This document shows, piece by piece, positions 9,382 to 21,855 of a stretch of 64,000 nucleotides of DNA. The stretch's first letter is position 1; every line of letters starts with the position of its first letter. The notes under the pieces were generated by a model that did no database searches, was not told the origin of the DNA, and was given only the letters and a program-made list of their open reading frames with translations. The position numbers were made by a program, and so were the translations under genes. Origin of the DNA: Labia minor (lineage: Eukaryota > Arthropoda > Insecta > Dermaptera > Spongiphoridae); the NCBI GenBank assembly GCA_963082975.1, contig OY720345.1, positions 26,482,611 to 26,546,610 on the forward strand, read 5' to 3'.

Positions 9382-9534
9382 CTAACGGGCGCCAGGAGAA
9401 GGCGAGGCGCCTGCGGGGCCTTGCTTGTCCGCCGCCAGCGCCCTCTTCTTGGGCGCCCCTCGGGGGCGACGTCTCGCCGGCGTCACCTGAACTGCTGCCT
9501 CGGGGACCAATGGTCGCGGTTTGACAATCACACG
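9382..9534 (-). CDS. candidate GC-rich coding exon, product unknown
   Basis: This 153-bp segment is strongly G+C- and CpG-rich in an AT-rich setting. On the minus strand it has a splice-acceptor-like border (TTGATCCAG before 9534) and a donor-like border (TTAG then GTAACT at 9381-9376). One frame stays open throughout, phase 1 at both borders. The deduced peptide is rich in Gly, Ala, Arg, Pro and Ser and looks like low-complexity or disordered protein. No family was recognised. No partner exon could be identified. The plus strand is also open here, so strand and coding status need transcript evidence. It could instead be a CpG-rich regulatory island or foreign DNA. Confidence 0.35.
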   Translation of the reverse strand, partial: RVIVKPRPLVPEAAVQVTPARRRPRGAPKKRALAADKQGPAGASPSPGAR

Positions 9535-10933
9535 CTGGATCAAAATCACACCTCTCTCTCGTGCGCAATGACGAGATCAATTCACAAAATATCACTTTTA
9601 CAAATTTTTCCAACAATTTATTTTCAAAAAAAAATTTCTTGGTGTTTATACGTTTTGAAATGGCTTTCCAAAATAACGATCTCAGATCTTATAAAAATAG
9701 ATTTCTTGATTAAGTGTTGTTATTATCTATTTTTAAAAAAAGATTCTTACGGATAATCTGAAAAGAAAAATAACAAAACAATTAATTTGTTATTTTTTTA
9801 ATAATATTTATAATATACCTATACACACATAGTATGTTTAAAATAGTTATATATATACATATATTTAAATATATCAGAGAGGTAGGGAGGGAAGCTTTGG
9901 ATTAAAAGTTATCGCCTATCTGACATCACAGCCGCCATATTGAGAATAGTAAAACATTATATTTTCCATTGATCTTAATGTTAATATATCATCAAATTTC
10001 GGGCCTTTTTTGTGGAAAATAATGTGAGAAAAATTTTCTCATGAAGAAAAAAACTAAATTTTATTTAATTTCAACTGCAGGTCGTTTTGATATGCATATA
10101 TGTATAAAAAAAATTAAATGTTCCGGCAATCATTCTCTTCCTAATTTTGATGATTAGTCAATTAAAAAAAGAAATTATTTTTAGTTTAATGGAAAAATGA
10201 TTACAAAAAAATAAACAAAAAATATATTTATTAATGTATTTTAAATTTTTGGAAAGGTCATAACATTTATTAAAATCCCTAAAAACAAATAATGACCAGC
10301 TACTAATATACCATCAAAAAAATCCCGGATTTTTAGGTAAGTAAGGTTTGCATCTTGAGAATAAATTGAAAACAAGTCATAATAGAAAAAGTACGATAAA
10401 AATTTTGGTACTATAATGTATGAGGAAAAAATTTGAATATATTTTTCATTATGAAATGAAAACAAGTTATTTTAATTAATTTGTAGCATTTTAGGAAACA
10501 AATGTTTAATGGGTCATTTTTAGAAAACCCATTTAATAATTGTAATTAATAATTTTAAAAATTTACTATTTTTAAAGTTTATAATAATAAATTGTATAAA
10601 TTTGTTAAAGGGTCGAGCGATAGGTCAGTGTTCCAGGTACTATTACATATATTACTTATCTTATAAACTCAAAAATTATTTTTATTTTAACTGAAATTAC
10701 TTTGTAACATATAAATATACATATATATATTTGTATATTTTAGGGAGGTAGAGAGAGACACTAACGCTTGTTTGAAGGAGTGGGGGATGGGTCCAAAAAA
10801 GTAGGGAGAAATTCTTGTCGGCCATATTGTGAATAGCAAAACATTGAAATTTATATAGGATATAGTACAATTTTGTTTCAAATTTTCTCATATGATTGAA
10901 AGGTTTTCTTAGTTATTTCTTCTTTTTTTTATA
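9535..10933. other. AT-rich stretch with a duplicated GCCATATTG segment
   Basis: It is mostly A/T-rich. Two slightly richer patches (9880-9960 and 10735-10850) share a GGGAGGTA-like stretch followed by GCCATATTG(A/T)GAATAG and AAAACATT, in the same orientation. They are probably two old copies of one repeat. No coding frame was recognised. Confidence 0.5.
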
Positions 10934-10941
10934 GTTTAGTT

Positions 10942-11221
10942 CAGAGGTTCCCAAACTTTTCTGGTTTGCGGCTCCCTAAATAATCGGATTTTTTCCGAGG
11001 CTCCCTTAATACATCCGATTTTTATATAAATTTTTACTCTCTTGAAAAATTGGAAAACTTTTCTTCCCTCCATCGGAAATGTTTCAGAGTATCGCAAAAT
11101 CATCTTACCTTATTTTTTAGAACAAAAAATTTCAAGTATTAAAAAATAATTTTTTCGCGGTTCCCTTACGACGGCATCGCGGCTCCCCAGGGAGCCGCAG
11201 CTTACAGTTTGGGAATCACTG
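10942..11221. mobile_element. hAT-type miniature element (280 bp)
   Basis: The left end CAGAGGTTCCCAAACTTTTC matches in reverse the right end CAGTTTGGGAATCACTG. The inside has a GGCTCCC/GGGAGCC inverted motif. The flanking 8-mers (gtttagtt and ttatagac) do not match, so the duplication has decayed or ends shifted. Confidence 0.8.
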
Positions 11222-14200
11222 TTATAGACTGTTTCGACTACTCATATTAATATAAATTCTGAAATTATATTATTGACAATAGTCTATATTTTAATTAAGG
11301 AGGTTGTATTTTTTTTATTTATAATAATCAAATACCATTTATATATTATTTAAAATTTAATATAGAAAATATTTTAATTAATATAATATAATTTATTTAA
11401 TATTATTAAATCAAATTTATTAAGCAATTATTTGCTTCCTATATATATATATGATGCTAACTTCACGAATATATTTTCTTTTGTGTGGGGAATGATAAAT
11501 ATATTTCGTAATTTTATTCTAAAATATTATTAAAATAAATATTTTTAATTTTATTTCGAAATTTAATAAAATATTTTAATCATAAAAAAATATTAATACA
11601 ATATCAATTAAAAAAGCATGGCAAGAGGCAAATATGGATGACGTAATTTGTGATGTCATATAAATTTACTATTTTAAATTTAGAAAATACTAATAAAGTT
11701 GATTTTTCTCGAGGTTGAAACCAATCGATAAATATTATCTAAGGGGTGAATTTCAAAAAATTCATCGAGCGGTTTAATATCTCAAAAATATACAAATATA
11801 TATATACAATTTTTGCTAGTATAATTAGATAAGACAAAATTAATTAATTAAATTTTAAATATTCAATTTCAAAAATTTTTGGTTTTGTATCGATAGAATA
11901 TAAAAGTGCAAATATTAAGAAATTTAAAAAATTTAAACCAGTGTTTTTATTATTGATATCAAAAGTAAAATTACTATAAATAAATATTATATTTATTGAT
12001 TATCCCATTGTGCCAAATTTTTAGAATAATCTTTTAAAAAGGCGTAAAAATTTGACAAAAAAATAAAATAAAATGAAAATACTAATATACTTTCACAAGA
12101 TTGATCTTTCTTAGGATGTTTAGTAATGATTAAGGGGTTGCATAATGATCTTCTGAGTTCAATCCTTATTTCTCATTTAAATAATAAGACCTTGCCCTTC
12201 AAATCCCAGTTGATTTGGATGAAATTGAAAAGGGAATAGAAATTGATAAGCCTTTCTACCCAAATACAACTTTTAATAATAGCAATGCTGATTTGTAAAA
12301 AAATTGAATGAAATATTCAATATAAAAGTAATATGTTTTTTCTGGTAAGGGAAATACAAATACAAGAGAAATAGAGAAAAAATCTCAATTAAAATACATA
12401 ACTTAAAGATAAATATTTAATAATTTTATGAAAGGTGCTTTAATTAGATAAATAATAATAAAAATAATTTATTTGTATGAATAGAAAGGACACTATATTT
12501 ATCAAATTATCCATATTTTATAATATTTTTTTTAATCATAAACTAATTAGAAAAAATATTTCATTTTTCTTTTTGATAAATCATTTAAACCCATTTGACG
12601 TTATATACCTGTGTGGGTGGGTTTGCATGATTAGCGTTAGGGGTTGTTACATCTGTTTTGCAATTTGTAAATTTTACTTTAGAATTATTTATTATAAATA
12701 TATAAAATTTATAATCGCAAATGGATTCGTATTATTTATATTTGTTTGGACATAGTGTAAGAATAAGTGAATAGAAAGGCAAACCGGATCGATGCAAGAT
12801 GACCCTAAATGAGGCGGGGGTGTTACTTTATTTTCTTCTCTTAATTTTATACATTTTTGTTTCAAAGATATTATTAAGATTTTACTCACCAAAGTATAAT
12901 ATCCAATGTGTTGTCTATGAAGGAAAATTAAACGAGAAATAATTAGAAAAATCGATTTCCACAAAAATATTATAGAAGAGCGTATTTCAAGGGGAACTCA
13001 AAGGGCGGCCATCACGGCTCATCAGTCCCGTCATCTATGTGTGGTTTGACGAACTTAATTCTGTAGCACTTTTCTAATTCGAAATTTAATTAAATTGAAG
13101 AATTAAAAAAAAAATCTTTTAAATAATATTTATTTAAATTATGTTTTATTTTTATTTTAATATTACAAAAGATTAAAAAAAATTATATTATTAAAATTTA
13201 GAAATGTTTTATTTGATTAAGATGATTTATAATTCGAATACAGAAAGATATGAATATATATGTAATTACATATATTACATGTATTAAATGTATGTTTATA
13301 TGAAACATGTATTACTATCTCCAGGTGGTTAAAAGGATTGTTTTTATTTTGAATTTTAAATTTAAAAAATAAATTATTAAGATAAGACAGAAGATCGAAA
13401 TCCATGAAGGAGCAGGGGGCAGCAGCTGGCAGGAGCAAAAATAATAATAATTAAACGGTTATAAATTGATAAAAACAAACAAAATTAGATTGTAATTAGT
13501 AATATAGCACTGGCAATAAATAAATGCATCGATGAATCTTCAGTTTAAAACTAATCAATAACAAAATTTGTTATAATTATTAAATACGTAATAACAACTC
13601 CAGGTTTTATATAAACTTTAAGACAACCTTAGGATAAGCATAAAACCAAGATCTCTGAAACGAAGAAAAACAAATTCACCTGTCTTTAACAATGCATTCT
13701 GATTCACTACATCAGAAGAAACAACTTAAAACACCATCTTTAAGGTCTATTAAGAGTAGATTGATGAATGAACCGTTCTACCAGACAGGGAATTAAAGAT
13801 ATTGCAATCTCCAGGTTTTGCTAGCCATTCCTGGTGAGTTGACAATCACAACCCTGATTATATGTATATTAAACTTAAAATATGCTTAATTAAAAAAAAA
13901 AGAAAACAAATTTGAATAAAATTTAATATAATTGTAAAGTAAAATTGTAATAGCGTATTAATAAATCATCGCAAAAGAAACAATTTAATTTTGTAAATCT
14001 GGTAACTTTCATCTTTTGTATGTTCTGATAAAACAACTATTGTAAAAATTTTGGCTAATAAACATACTCTTTAAATTGAAAATTGAAATTGGAAGTAAAG
14101 ATGAAACTCACTATGAAGTTGTTTTAAGAACATAAAAAAACTTCTGATAGAAAAATTAAGAAACATATATAAACTAGGAAAATTCAGAATTCAGGGAATG

Positions 14201-14296
14201 AAAAATAGATAAAGCTTTGTGTGAACCACAATTATAATAATAATAGAGTACTGATATTCTTAAGATTTTGGTTTTATTTGTCTTTTTTTGATTAGT
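11222..14296. other. long AT-rich stretch, no gene seen
   Basis: Three kilobases of A/T-rich DNA with frequent stops in all frames. Slightly more complex patches lie at 12590-12660, 12970-13040, 13380-13440 and 13660-13860. None shows a recognisable domain, convincing splice borders or terminal repeats. ATTTCGTAATTT(t/g)ATTC near 11500 recurs near 46913, so a small dispersed repeat is present. Confidence 0.5.
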
Positions 14297-14311
14297 ATGT
14301 TAAATCCTGAA

Positions 14312-14566
14312 GACGCCATTGGATGAGAGGCTAGCCTCGCTGTCTCACATTCACGTCCCGGGTCTTGCAAGGGAATATCTCTGGCTGGGGTCTATGGGAC
14401 GGAGTCAACCCAGCCTCTGGGATCAACATTGGGGTAGCGCCTCCGATCAAGAAAATCAAGGTAAAGGTTGAGAGGACCCGTTCTACTGATCATAGGACAC
14501 CTCATTGATATAACCGACTTGATAGGCGTTGTCCTTGCGTAAGACGTACAAAGGTCAGAGGTTTTT
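14312..14566 (+). mobile_element. SINE-like retroposon with 15-bp TSD
   Basis: A 255-bp insert is bracketed by perfect direct repeats ATGTTAAATCCTGAA (14297-14311 and 14567-14581), as left by target-primed reverse transcription. Its first 60 bases resemble a tRNA head: an A-box-like TGGATGAGAGGCTAGC, with a degenerate B box near CCCGGGTC. The body is G+C-richer than its surroundings. There is no long A-tail; it ends in T's. A short pol III-derived SINE is the best reading, but the family is not identified. Confidence 0.6.
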
Positions 14567-14581
14567 ATGTTAAATCCTGAA

Positions 14582-14986
14582 AGACCATGGCTTGTCCTCT
14601 CTCCTCCATATATCTTTAAATTTTAATAATGTGATTTCCAAACATTTTGAATGAACAGCAATAAAGTTCTGAATTAGAATTAATGAATGAGTGACTATAT
14701 TGCTCACTGATTCTTCTATAACTGAAATTGTAATACTTTTAAAGGTGAATTCTAAATTTTAAAAATTTAAGTTTTTGTTTTGTAAAAATCATGATTATAT
14801 TTTTATCTTTTTAGTTTTATCATAATCCATTAAAAAACAAGATATAAAACTTTTACCATTATTACAATTTTTCATTTATTAATTATTACACTTACCTGGA
14901 ATTACCTCGAAAATAGAAAGAAACCCATAAGTTTAAATTTCCTCTCCCCCCCTCCCCCAATTACTACCCTCTTCCTGTTGGTAAGC
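14582..14986. other. AT-rich spacer
   Basis: A/T-rich DNA ending in a pyrimidine-rich patch (14940-14980). Nothing was recognised. Confidence 0.5.
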
Positions 14987-14994
14987 TAAAAACA

Positions 14995-15674
14995 CAGTGG
15001 CGTACCTAGAACTTTTGCCTCCCGAGGCGATCTCCTGTTTGCCGCCCTTTCTATTATAAGTCAATCAAATAGTGGTTTTTATAAATTAATACACATTAAT
15101 AAATTATTAAGTTTTTTAATCAATATTAATTAATACACAGAGTAAATTTTTTTACACATATTTGTATGCACTCGTAAACATATTTATATAATATTTACTC
15201 TTCTAGCTTTCATACTAGAAAAATCGTGTATAATGCTTTCAAAATTTATATTATTTGTAATTTCTTGTTCTATTGACAATATTGTAAGATTTTGTAGTCT
15301 TAATTGACTCATTGTAGAACGAAGATAATTTTGCCGAACAAAATCTTAAAGATGCGTTTACGAATTCAACGAATTTTAATGAATACAATAAAATAAAATT
15401 ATTATCCTGTTCTTGGAATTAGAATTCAAAATTTACACTAAAATGCATTTATATACACCGAGAAATAATATTCGAAATCATATAGTTGATCATAATTTAT
15501 ATAAATCAAATAGTAAACTTATAATAATCATAATAAACATTTATTATTCAAGAAAGAAAAAAAATCAATATGAAATGAATAAATTGCTTTTTACAACTAT
15601 AACTAAATATAAAAAATGCCGCCCCAAGATAAGTGCCGCCCGGTGCGGACCCCCCCCCCTTAGGTACGCCACTG
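14995..15674. mobile_element. hAT-like non-autonomous element (680 bp) with TSD TAAAAACA
   Basis: The left end CAGTGGCGTACCTAG is matched by CTTAGGTACGCCACTG at the right. Perfect 8-bp repeats TAAAAACA flank it (14987-14994 and 15675-15682). The interior is AT-rich with no transposase. A deleted relative lies at 28799-29239. Confidence 0.93.
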
Positions 15675-15682
15675 TAAAAACA

Positions 15683-17205
15683 AATATAATATTTATTTTA
15701 TATATAAATAAGAACATTTCTATTTATATATTATGTTTAATATAAATGATTAGAATTGGTGTCCGGTTAAAAATAAATATATATCAAAATATGGGAGGGA
15801 TGTTCATGATTAGAGACCCTCGACGGATTTGCAAACATGATTCGGAAATAGAATGATGACCCGAACGGGGATTCTCTATCTCATAAGCCAAAGTCTAATA
15901 ATTTACACCGACATCCAAGATACAATATCTTTTATTAAAATTTACATATTATATTATATACATAATATATTTATATTTTGACCAGAGGAGAATTACTTAG
16001 CTATTAGAGTCATACCCTCTCGAATTTGTGATTGAGGATTCGAATTTCTTCATGTTTTTTTTTTAATTAGATTTAAAAATTAATAATTATTTACTAATAA
16101 ATGCAAAGGCTGGTTAAAATAAGTTTTGATTTATAACTCTTTAGTAATTCATTAACCCAAATATACAAGAATAATTAAATTAATTACTATTTATTACATT
16201 TAAAATTCCCTTTTAAAATACAAATTTTTATTGCGAATTATTAATTGAGATAAAAACAAAATTCTCAAAGAGCGTTTCGAACATAAAAAAGATAAATCTT
16301 ATCTTAGTATCTTTCTTACACATATAAAAAAAATAATATTTTATATTAGATAATAAACTATTTAATAGGATATCGTATTATATGAAAATAATAGAATGTC
16401 ATCTAAGAATCAGCACTTATTTTATTTATTTTTAATAAATGCCAAGAGATAAAGACGGGAAATTTTTGTACAACTAAATCCGTGCAAATTGCATTACTAT
16501 AGCAGGATAAATAAAAATTGATATTGTTCATTGCGAATGTGACTAGAATGGCGTATGGCATCATCAACATGGCTTGTTTGTTTTCATACTATTTTTGTTC
16601 TCTTTCAAGTATACTATAACCAAATATAATTTCTTTAAATGTATTCTTAGCAACAAAAAATAAAAAATAAAAATAAAAATAATAAAAGAGTATGTGTGTG
16701 TGTATCAGAGGGAGAGGAGAGAAAGATAGAAAATAGAGGATGAAGGGAAAAGAAAAGAAAAGGAAGTAGAAGAAAATCTTTGCAGTTTTGTTTGCCGACC
16801 TCTATCTGAAAACATATTTGTTCCTGTGTGATCATGTTTGTTTCTATCCTCTTAATAAGATTATCTAAGAGATACTTGAAGAAAAGTTGCTCTCGAACTG
16901 AATTACAATGGCGACCGGGAATGTTAAGTTATTGTTTTGCTCTTTATTCTTCTCTCAAGAGGTTTAATCCGGTTACATTTTTTTTGTTTTTTTTTTATTC
17001 ATTCATTGATTCATTCATTCTTTCTCTATTTCAGAAGAAATAAAGAAAAATAAATAAAATATATATATATATTCAATGTCCCTTATTTGTTTTATATAAA
17101 TATATTTCAAATATATATGAATTAAATAATGATAAATTAAATGATAGTTTGAAATATAAATAATATGCTGATAAATTGAAAGCTTTAGCATATTTTTTAA
17201 ATAGT
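15683..17205. other. AT-rich stretch, no gene seen
   Basis: This holds a purine-rich tract with a short GT run (16690-16770) and a patch at 16890-16930 whose ATG frame soon stops. Open frames here are short and unlike known families. No terminal repeats were found. Confidence 0.5.
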
Positions 17206-17211
17206 AAATTT

Positions 17212-17300
17212 ACGAAGGCAGATCAATAAGTTAGAGACTTTTTGAATGAAAAACAAGTAAAAGGGGACAGGAAAAATAATTTTATTTTTTAACGTGGAAT
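17212..17300 (+). mobile_element. degenerate left end of a mariner-like element
   Basis: ACGAAGGCAGATCAATAAG followed by a GACTTTTTGAATGAAAA stretch resembles the ends at 17466 and 40494. No matching right end was seen nearby. Confidence 0.5.
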
Positions 17301-17465
17301 GATTATGAGGTTAATTTAAAAAAAGACTTATTTGATTATATGATAAATTTATATTCCCATTCAAATATATGACTCACTAAATTTTAAATATTTATTATTA
17401 TTTAAAATTTTTCTTTTAATTGAAGTAAAATCTTCAACAAATATTACAAAAAAACTAAAATTATA

Positions 17466-17966
17466 CGAGGGAAGGTCAATAAGTACGTGACTTTTAACAT
17501 GAAACACAAGTTTTTGGATAAAAAATTACTTTATTTTTCTCTCGACCTAGTCTCCTACACTATACACTTCGCCCAATGTTTCTCTATTTTTTTTATTCTT
17601 TCCAAAAAATAAGATTTATCGAGGACATTAAAAGAGATTTGTTTGTGATATTATTTCATCGTTGGAGTCAAATTTCTTTCCATCGAGCCATTTTTTAAGG
17701 TTTGGAAACAAGTAATAGTCACTCGGGGCTAAATTCGGAGAATAGGACGGATGAGGAGCAATTTTCATGGAAATTCACTTTTTCCATTTTCTTCTCCAAT
17801 CATGAGTCTTAATGAAGGTCAAACAAAAATTAAAAGACCCAGCTGGTTCAATTTTCGACAGGGTCAGCTGATAGTTGCCAGCTGATGGTTTCCTGTTAAC
17901 AGGAGCAGTGATACAATTTCATTTAAGAGACGGGAAATTCAAAAAGTCACGGACATATTGCCCTCG
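17466..17966 (-). mobile_element. deleted mariner-like element (501 bp)
   Basis: The ends CGAGGGAAGGTCAATAAG and, inverted, CATATTGCCCTCG share a GTGACTTTT stretch, with TA on both sides. On the minus strand (about 17660-17770) remnants of the transposase C-terminal catalytic region are legible: a PPYSP-like motif followed by a DYYLF-like stretch. The N-terminal two thirds is missing and frames are broken. It belongs with the copies at 33307 and 40494. Confidence 0.88.
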
Positions 17967-19487
17967 TATTTTCTTTCGGAATGAAACTAGTGTGATGCTC
18001 GTGACAGATATTTTTATATACAAAATTAAATTAGGTAATTTAAAAAAAATGATATATATAATATAAAATTAATTTAAAAAAGTTCTGTTATTATAGAATC
18101 ATTATGAAAAAAAAGAATTACAAAAAAGTTATTAAGTAATTCATATCAACAATTTTCAATAAATATCATATTAATTGAATAATTTTCTAAAGAAATTCAA
18201 GTATTAATAAAATTGAGAAATATAAAAGAAAAAATATCATTATCAGAGATTTATTTGTAAGCTAATTATCTTTTATTAAAAAATGATTTATAGTACTGAC
18301 ACGATTTATGTGGTAAAACATTAATTGCGCTTTCAAAGATGATAAATGCTCTCATATTAAATTATAATTAAATTTAAGCTTAACTTGACAAGATTCACGA
18401 ATCGCAACCCTGATAGCAATGAATTTACTATGATCAACCTATTATAAGTATCTAAATGTTATATTTCTATAAATGAATGTTGTTTTTTGAATTTTATAAA
18501 ATTTAACATAATATTAACAAAAAAAAAAAAACTCAATTGAACAATTTAAAACTACATATATTTATTTATAAATTTATTAATTAGCATTAAATAAAAAAAA
18601 ATGTTAAAATAATAAGATTTAAAAATTAATTAATAATAATAAGATTAATTTAGAATATATGGCAAAGATTTTGCTGCTGAATACAGAGAGCTTTGGTATG
18701 GGGTTGTTTGATATATACTTAATAACAAATTATAATTTATTTCATCTCTCTCTCTCTAATAGTAATTTTAAAAAAAAAAACTTGCTTCTATAAATTTTTC
18801 AAAAAGATCTAATATTGTATATAAATGTTTCTTAGATTACATAAGAATTAACTTTGATAATTATCCTATTTTGTTTAGGGCTTGTTCAAAATCTACAATA
18901 AATGATGACGTGACGTGAGAAGAAGACAATTTAGGAGAAAATGGAATGAGTGACGTTATAAAGGACCTCTTTTATTACCTTGAAATTCACTAGGAATTGG
19001 ATGTTTTGGACTTAAGAGAAAGTAGCTGGGGAAAACTAATTTAGAACTTTCAACACTTTGAGCCTCGACAAATTGTTGATATTTATTAAAGTATTATAGT
19101 ACATGTTTACAAACTAAAAGTGAAAATAACATGTTCTTTAGAAGAATAGAATTTAGGGGATTGTGTTCATTAAAATTATTTTGTATTATTTTTTATCTAA
19201 TGAAATCTTCCTAGAATATTTTTTATGAAAATTTATTGCTTATAAATAATGTGTAATAAAGAGTAATTAAAAAAAATAATTAAATGTTTTATCATATTTC
19301 AAATATTATAAGGAAAAATTTTGAAATGAATATAAATAGCTTTTATATGCACTTTGCTTAATATTTAATTTTTTTTTGTTTCCTGAACTGGAGAATCCAA
19401 ATATATTGTTAAAATAATTTTGCGATGCTATCTAGGAGAATATTGTGACGGTATAGATTTAACATTCAATGTTTGGACTGGTTATTA
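17967..19487. other. AT-rich stretch, no gene seen
   Basis: A/T-rich DNA with several poly-A or poly-T runs. Patches at 18890-19080 are less skewed but have no recognisable coding frame. Confidence 0.5.
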
Positions 19488-20208
19488 TAAGGTTGTCAAG
19501 GATGAAATTTGTAGCTAGTAATATGGCCAACCTTAATAGCTTATAACTTGACATTGGCTGAATATTTTACCGTTATTTTTTTTTCTGTCAATTTACACAG
19601 CTTGCTTGTTTGAAAGAATTATTATAATCCCTAAAAAGTGTAAAACGGTTTTTTTTTAAATCAATTTTGTTTAAAATGGAAAGGTCCGAAATTCGAACAA
19701 TTATGAAGTATGAGTTCATGAAACCTGGCTCATCGATTACAGCAGACATATACTGCAACCAACTGGACTAAATGATGCAAAAACTTAAAGAAAAACAGCC
19801 CAGATTGGTCAACAGATCGACACCTATCCTTTTGCATGATAACGCTAGACCACACACTGCACAAATGACTGTGGCAAAGATACAGGAATTGGAGTAGGAA
19901 CTTCTCCATCATCCACCATACTCACCAGACCAAGCCCCCGCTGACTACCACTTCTTCCGAAATTTGGACAACTTCTTGATAGGAAAAAAGTTTAATTCCG
20001 ATAATGCAGTTAAACTGGCCTTCCAGGAATTCATTGACTCCCGTTCATCAGGGTTTTATACTAACGGCCTGAATAACCTCCCACTTAAATGGCAAAAGTG
20101 TGTAGACAATATGGGTGCATACTTCGATGATTAGAATAACTCCTTATGTTTGTAAGTTATCAATAAACTTTGTGTTTTTTTCTACAAATTTCATACTTGA
20201 CGACCTAA
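19488..20208 (+). mobile_element. internally deleted mariner transposon (721 bp)
   Basis: Inverted ends of about 28 bp: left TAAGGTTGTCAAGGATGAAA, right TTTCATACTTGACGACCTAA, with TA target sites at 19486-19487 and 20209-20210. It carries the transposase remnant described next. Its ends differ from the CGAGGG-type mariners elsewhere in the window, so it is a separate family. Confidence 0.93.
19676..20134 (+). pseudogene. mariner transposase, internally deleted and interrupted
   Basis: The frame of 153 codons starts with ATG and the first ~14 residues of a mariner transposase (MERSEIRTIM-), then jumps directly, still in frame, into the C-terminal half. It therefore lacks the DNA-binding domain and the first catalytic Asp region. 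Visible motifs are HDNARPHTA and then PPYSPDQAPADYHFF, which hold the second and third acidic residues of the DD34D triad. Two in-frame stops interrupt it (TAA after the YCNQLD stretch, TAG after KIQELE). It cannot make an active enzyme. Length is well below the roughly 340-350 residues usual for mariner. Confidence 0.95.
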
Positions 20209-20235
20209 TATATATCATCAACAGTATTCTTATCT

Positions 20236-20734
20236 TATATATGTCGTAGGTAAATGGGAATTTTAGGAAAATTGCATTTACCTGTCAAAATAACTTCAAT
20301 TATTATTTCATATCAATTTGACTAGGAAAATAGCATTTGCCTAGAAAAGCCATTTGGTTAAATCTTTTTTGGGCAAACAGTTTAACCTATTATTTAATTT
20401 CTATTTGACTAGGAAAATAGCTCAGAAAATGTCGGACATTTCTGTTTTGCCAGCAATTTCTAGAAGACCATATTTGGATGAATAGTATTTATCGACTGAA
20501 GACAACTCTTGTGTCATTTTTGTTTGACACTGTTTTAAAAATGTTATAATTTCTTCTATTTTGTCAGAATTCCATGGTATTTTACAGTTGTGGATTTATA
20601 TTTTTCATTTAAATGAAAATAAAATTCATAGTGAACCGTATTATTTACAAATTAACAACTGAAGTTATGGCATTCTGAAGTTGCCTTGGCAAATGCTATT
20701 TTCTAAAAATTGCTATTTGCCTACGACATATATA
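20236..20734. mobile_element. inverted-repeat miniature element (~495 bp)
   Basis: Ends TATATATGTCGTAGGTAAAT and ATTTGCCTACGACATATATA are inverted copies. Inside, boxes of the type GACTAGGAAAATAG recur (near 20321 and 20408), and TTTTGG and GCATTT motifs repeat. No coding capacity. The superfamily is uncertain; TA is the likely target. Confidence 0.8.
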
Positions 20735-21485
20735 CTTCTGTTAGTATTTAGATTACACATGTAAATCATAAATTCATTACTTTTTTAGTATAAAACCCTT
20801 AATATGGATTTATTTAAAGCTAAATAATGATAATGTATAAAAAAATTATTAAATACAATTTTCATTTTATTAAAAGAAATTTAAATTCCAATCTAATATA
20901 ATTTAAATGAAATAATTTATTATACAACGTTAGCATTTTAATTATTTTAATGAAAGTGTTTGATCAAGTTTATGTAATATATTATTATTGTAAAATTATA
21001 AAGTAAAGATTAAAATAAAAAGTCACCTTGAATCATTATCATTGTTATTAGTTTAATTAAAAAACAAAACAAAATGATTTTGCCATTCATGGGATTTTTA
21101 ACAGATTAATCCTTCAATTCACAAACCCATACATGAATTTCGTAAAAATTCTGATTTTCAAGATCAGAAAGAAAAGTCGCTCCTATAATAATATTAGTCA
21201 AATAGGTAAATACAAATTAACTGCTTAAACAGCTTAAAATTAATTAATCAATAATCTTTAATAGTTTAAAAAACATGGAGTATGGGGTACTAAAAACTCA
21301 TTGACTTTCCATATTTTCAAGAAAGAGAATCTTTATTGATCTATAAAATAGTAAAGAGAGATACCAAAAAGGAAAAATAAATTTATGGTCAAGGAAGAAT
21401 GTAATAATAATAATCTTTTAGAATATTATATTATATTATTTTCAGATCTTCATTTAGATAATATTTTATAAAAGAAATAATATAG
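20735..21485. other. AT-rich stretch
   Basis: Nothing was recognised apart from short A/T repeats. Confidence 0.5.
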
Positions 21486-21489
21486 GACT

Positions 21490-21775
21490 TTTAGTCGGGC
21501 CATGATATTAGGGGTCGAGAAGAGATATAATGCTAGAATAGGAGAGGAAAGCTGGTGAGAAATCAATTTGTGGGAAGATCGATTGGGAAGAGTCTGGGTG
21601 GTAGACCAAGGACGCGGGATGGGCAAACAATGTAAGGAGGGACTTAATTGAGATGTAAGGAATTAGGAGTTGGATGGGAGTGGCTCAGAATAGGGACGTA
21701 TGGAGGAATATGGATACTGCGGCTAAGAACTTTCGAGTTCCATGTAACCACAGAGATAGATATATCTTTTTCTAA
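21490..21775 (+). mobile_element. 3' fragment of a non-LTR retrotransposon (copy 1)
   Basis: The last ~280 bases of the family described at 21856-22655, ending in the same signature (AACTTTCGAGTTC... CACAGAGATAGATA). Frames are broken. It lies about 80 bp upstream of copy 2 in the same orientation. Confidence 0.75.
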
Positions 21776-21855
21776 CATTCCAGCGATTTCTGATTTTCTT
21801 AAAAATTAGTCCTATAAAGATCGATTTTACACTTTTTAATTAACTTATAATAGAA

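Noticed and set aside
15413..15745. 110-codon frame inside the hAT-like element
   Set aside because: Composition-driven; the related copy at 28799 has a shorter, altered frame and there is no domain.
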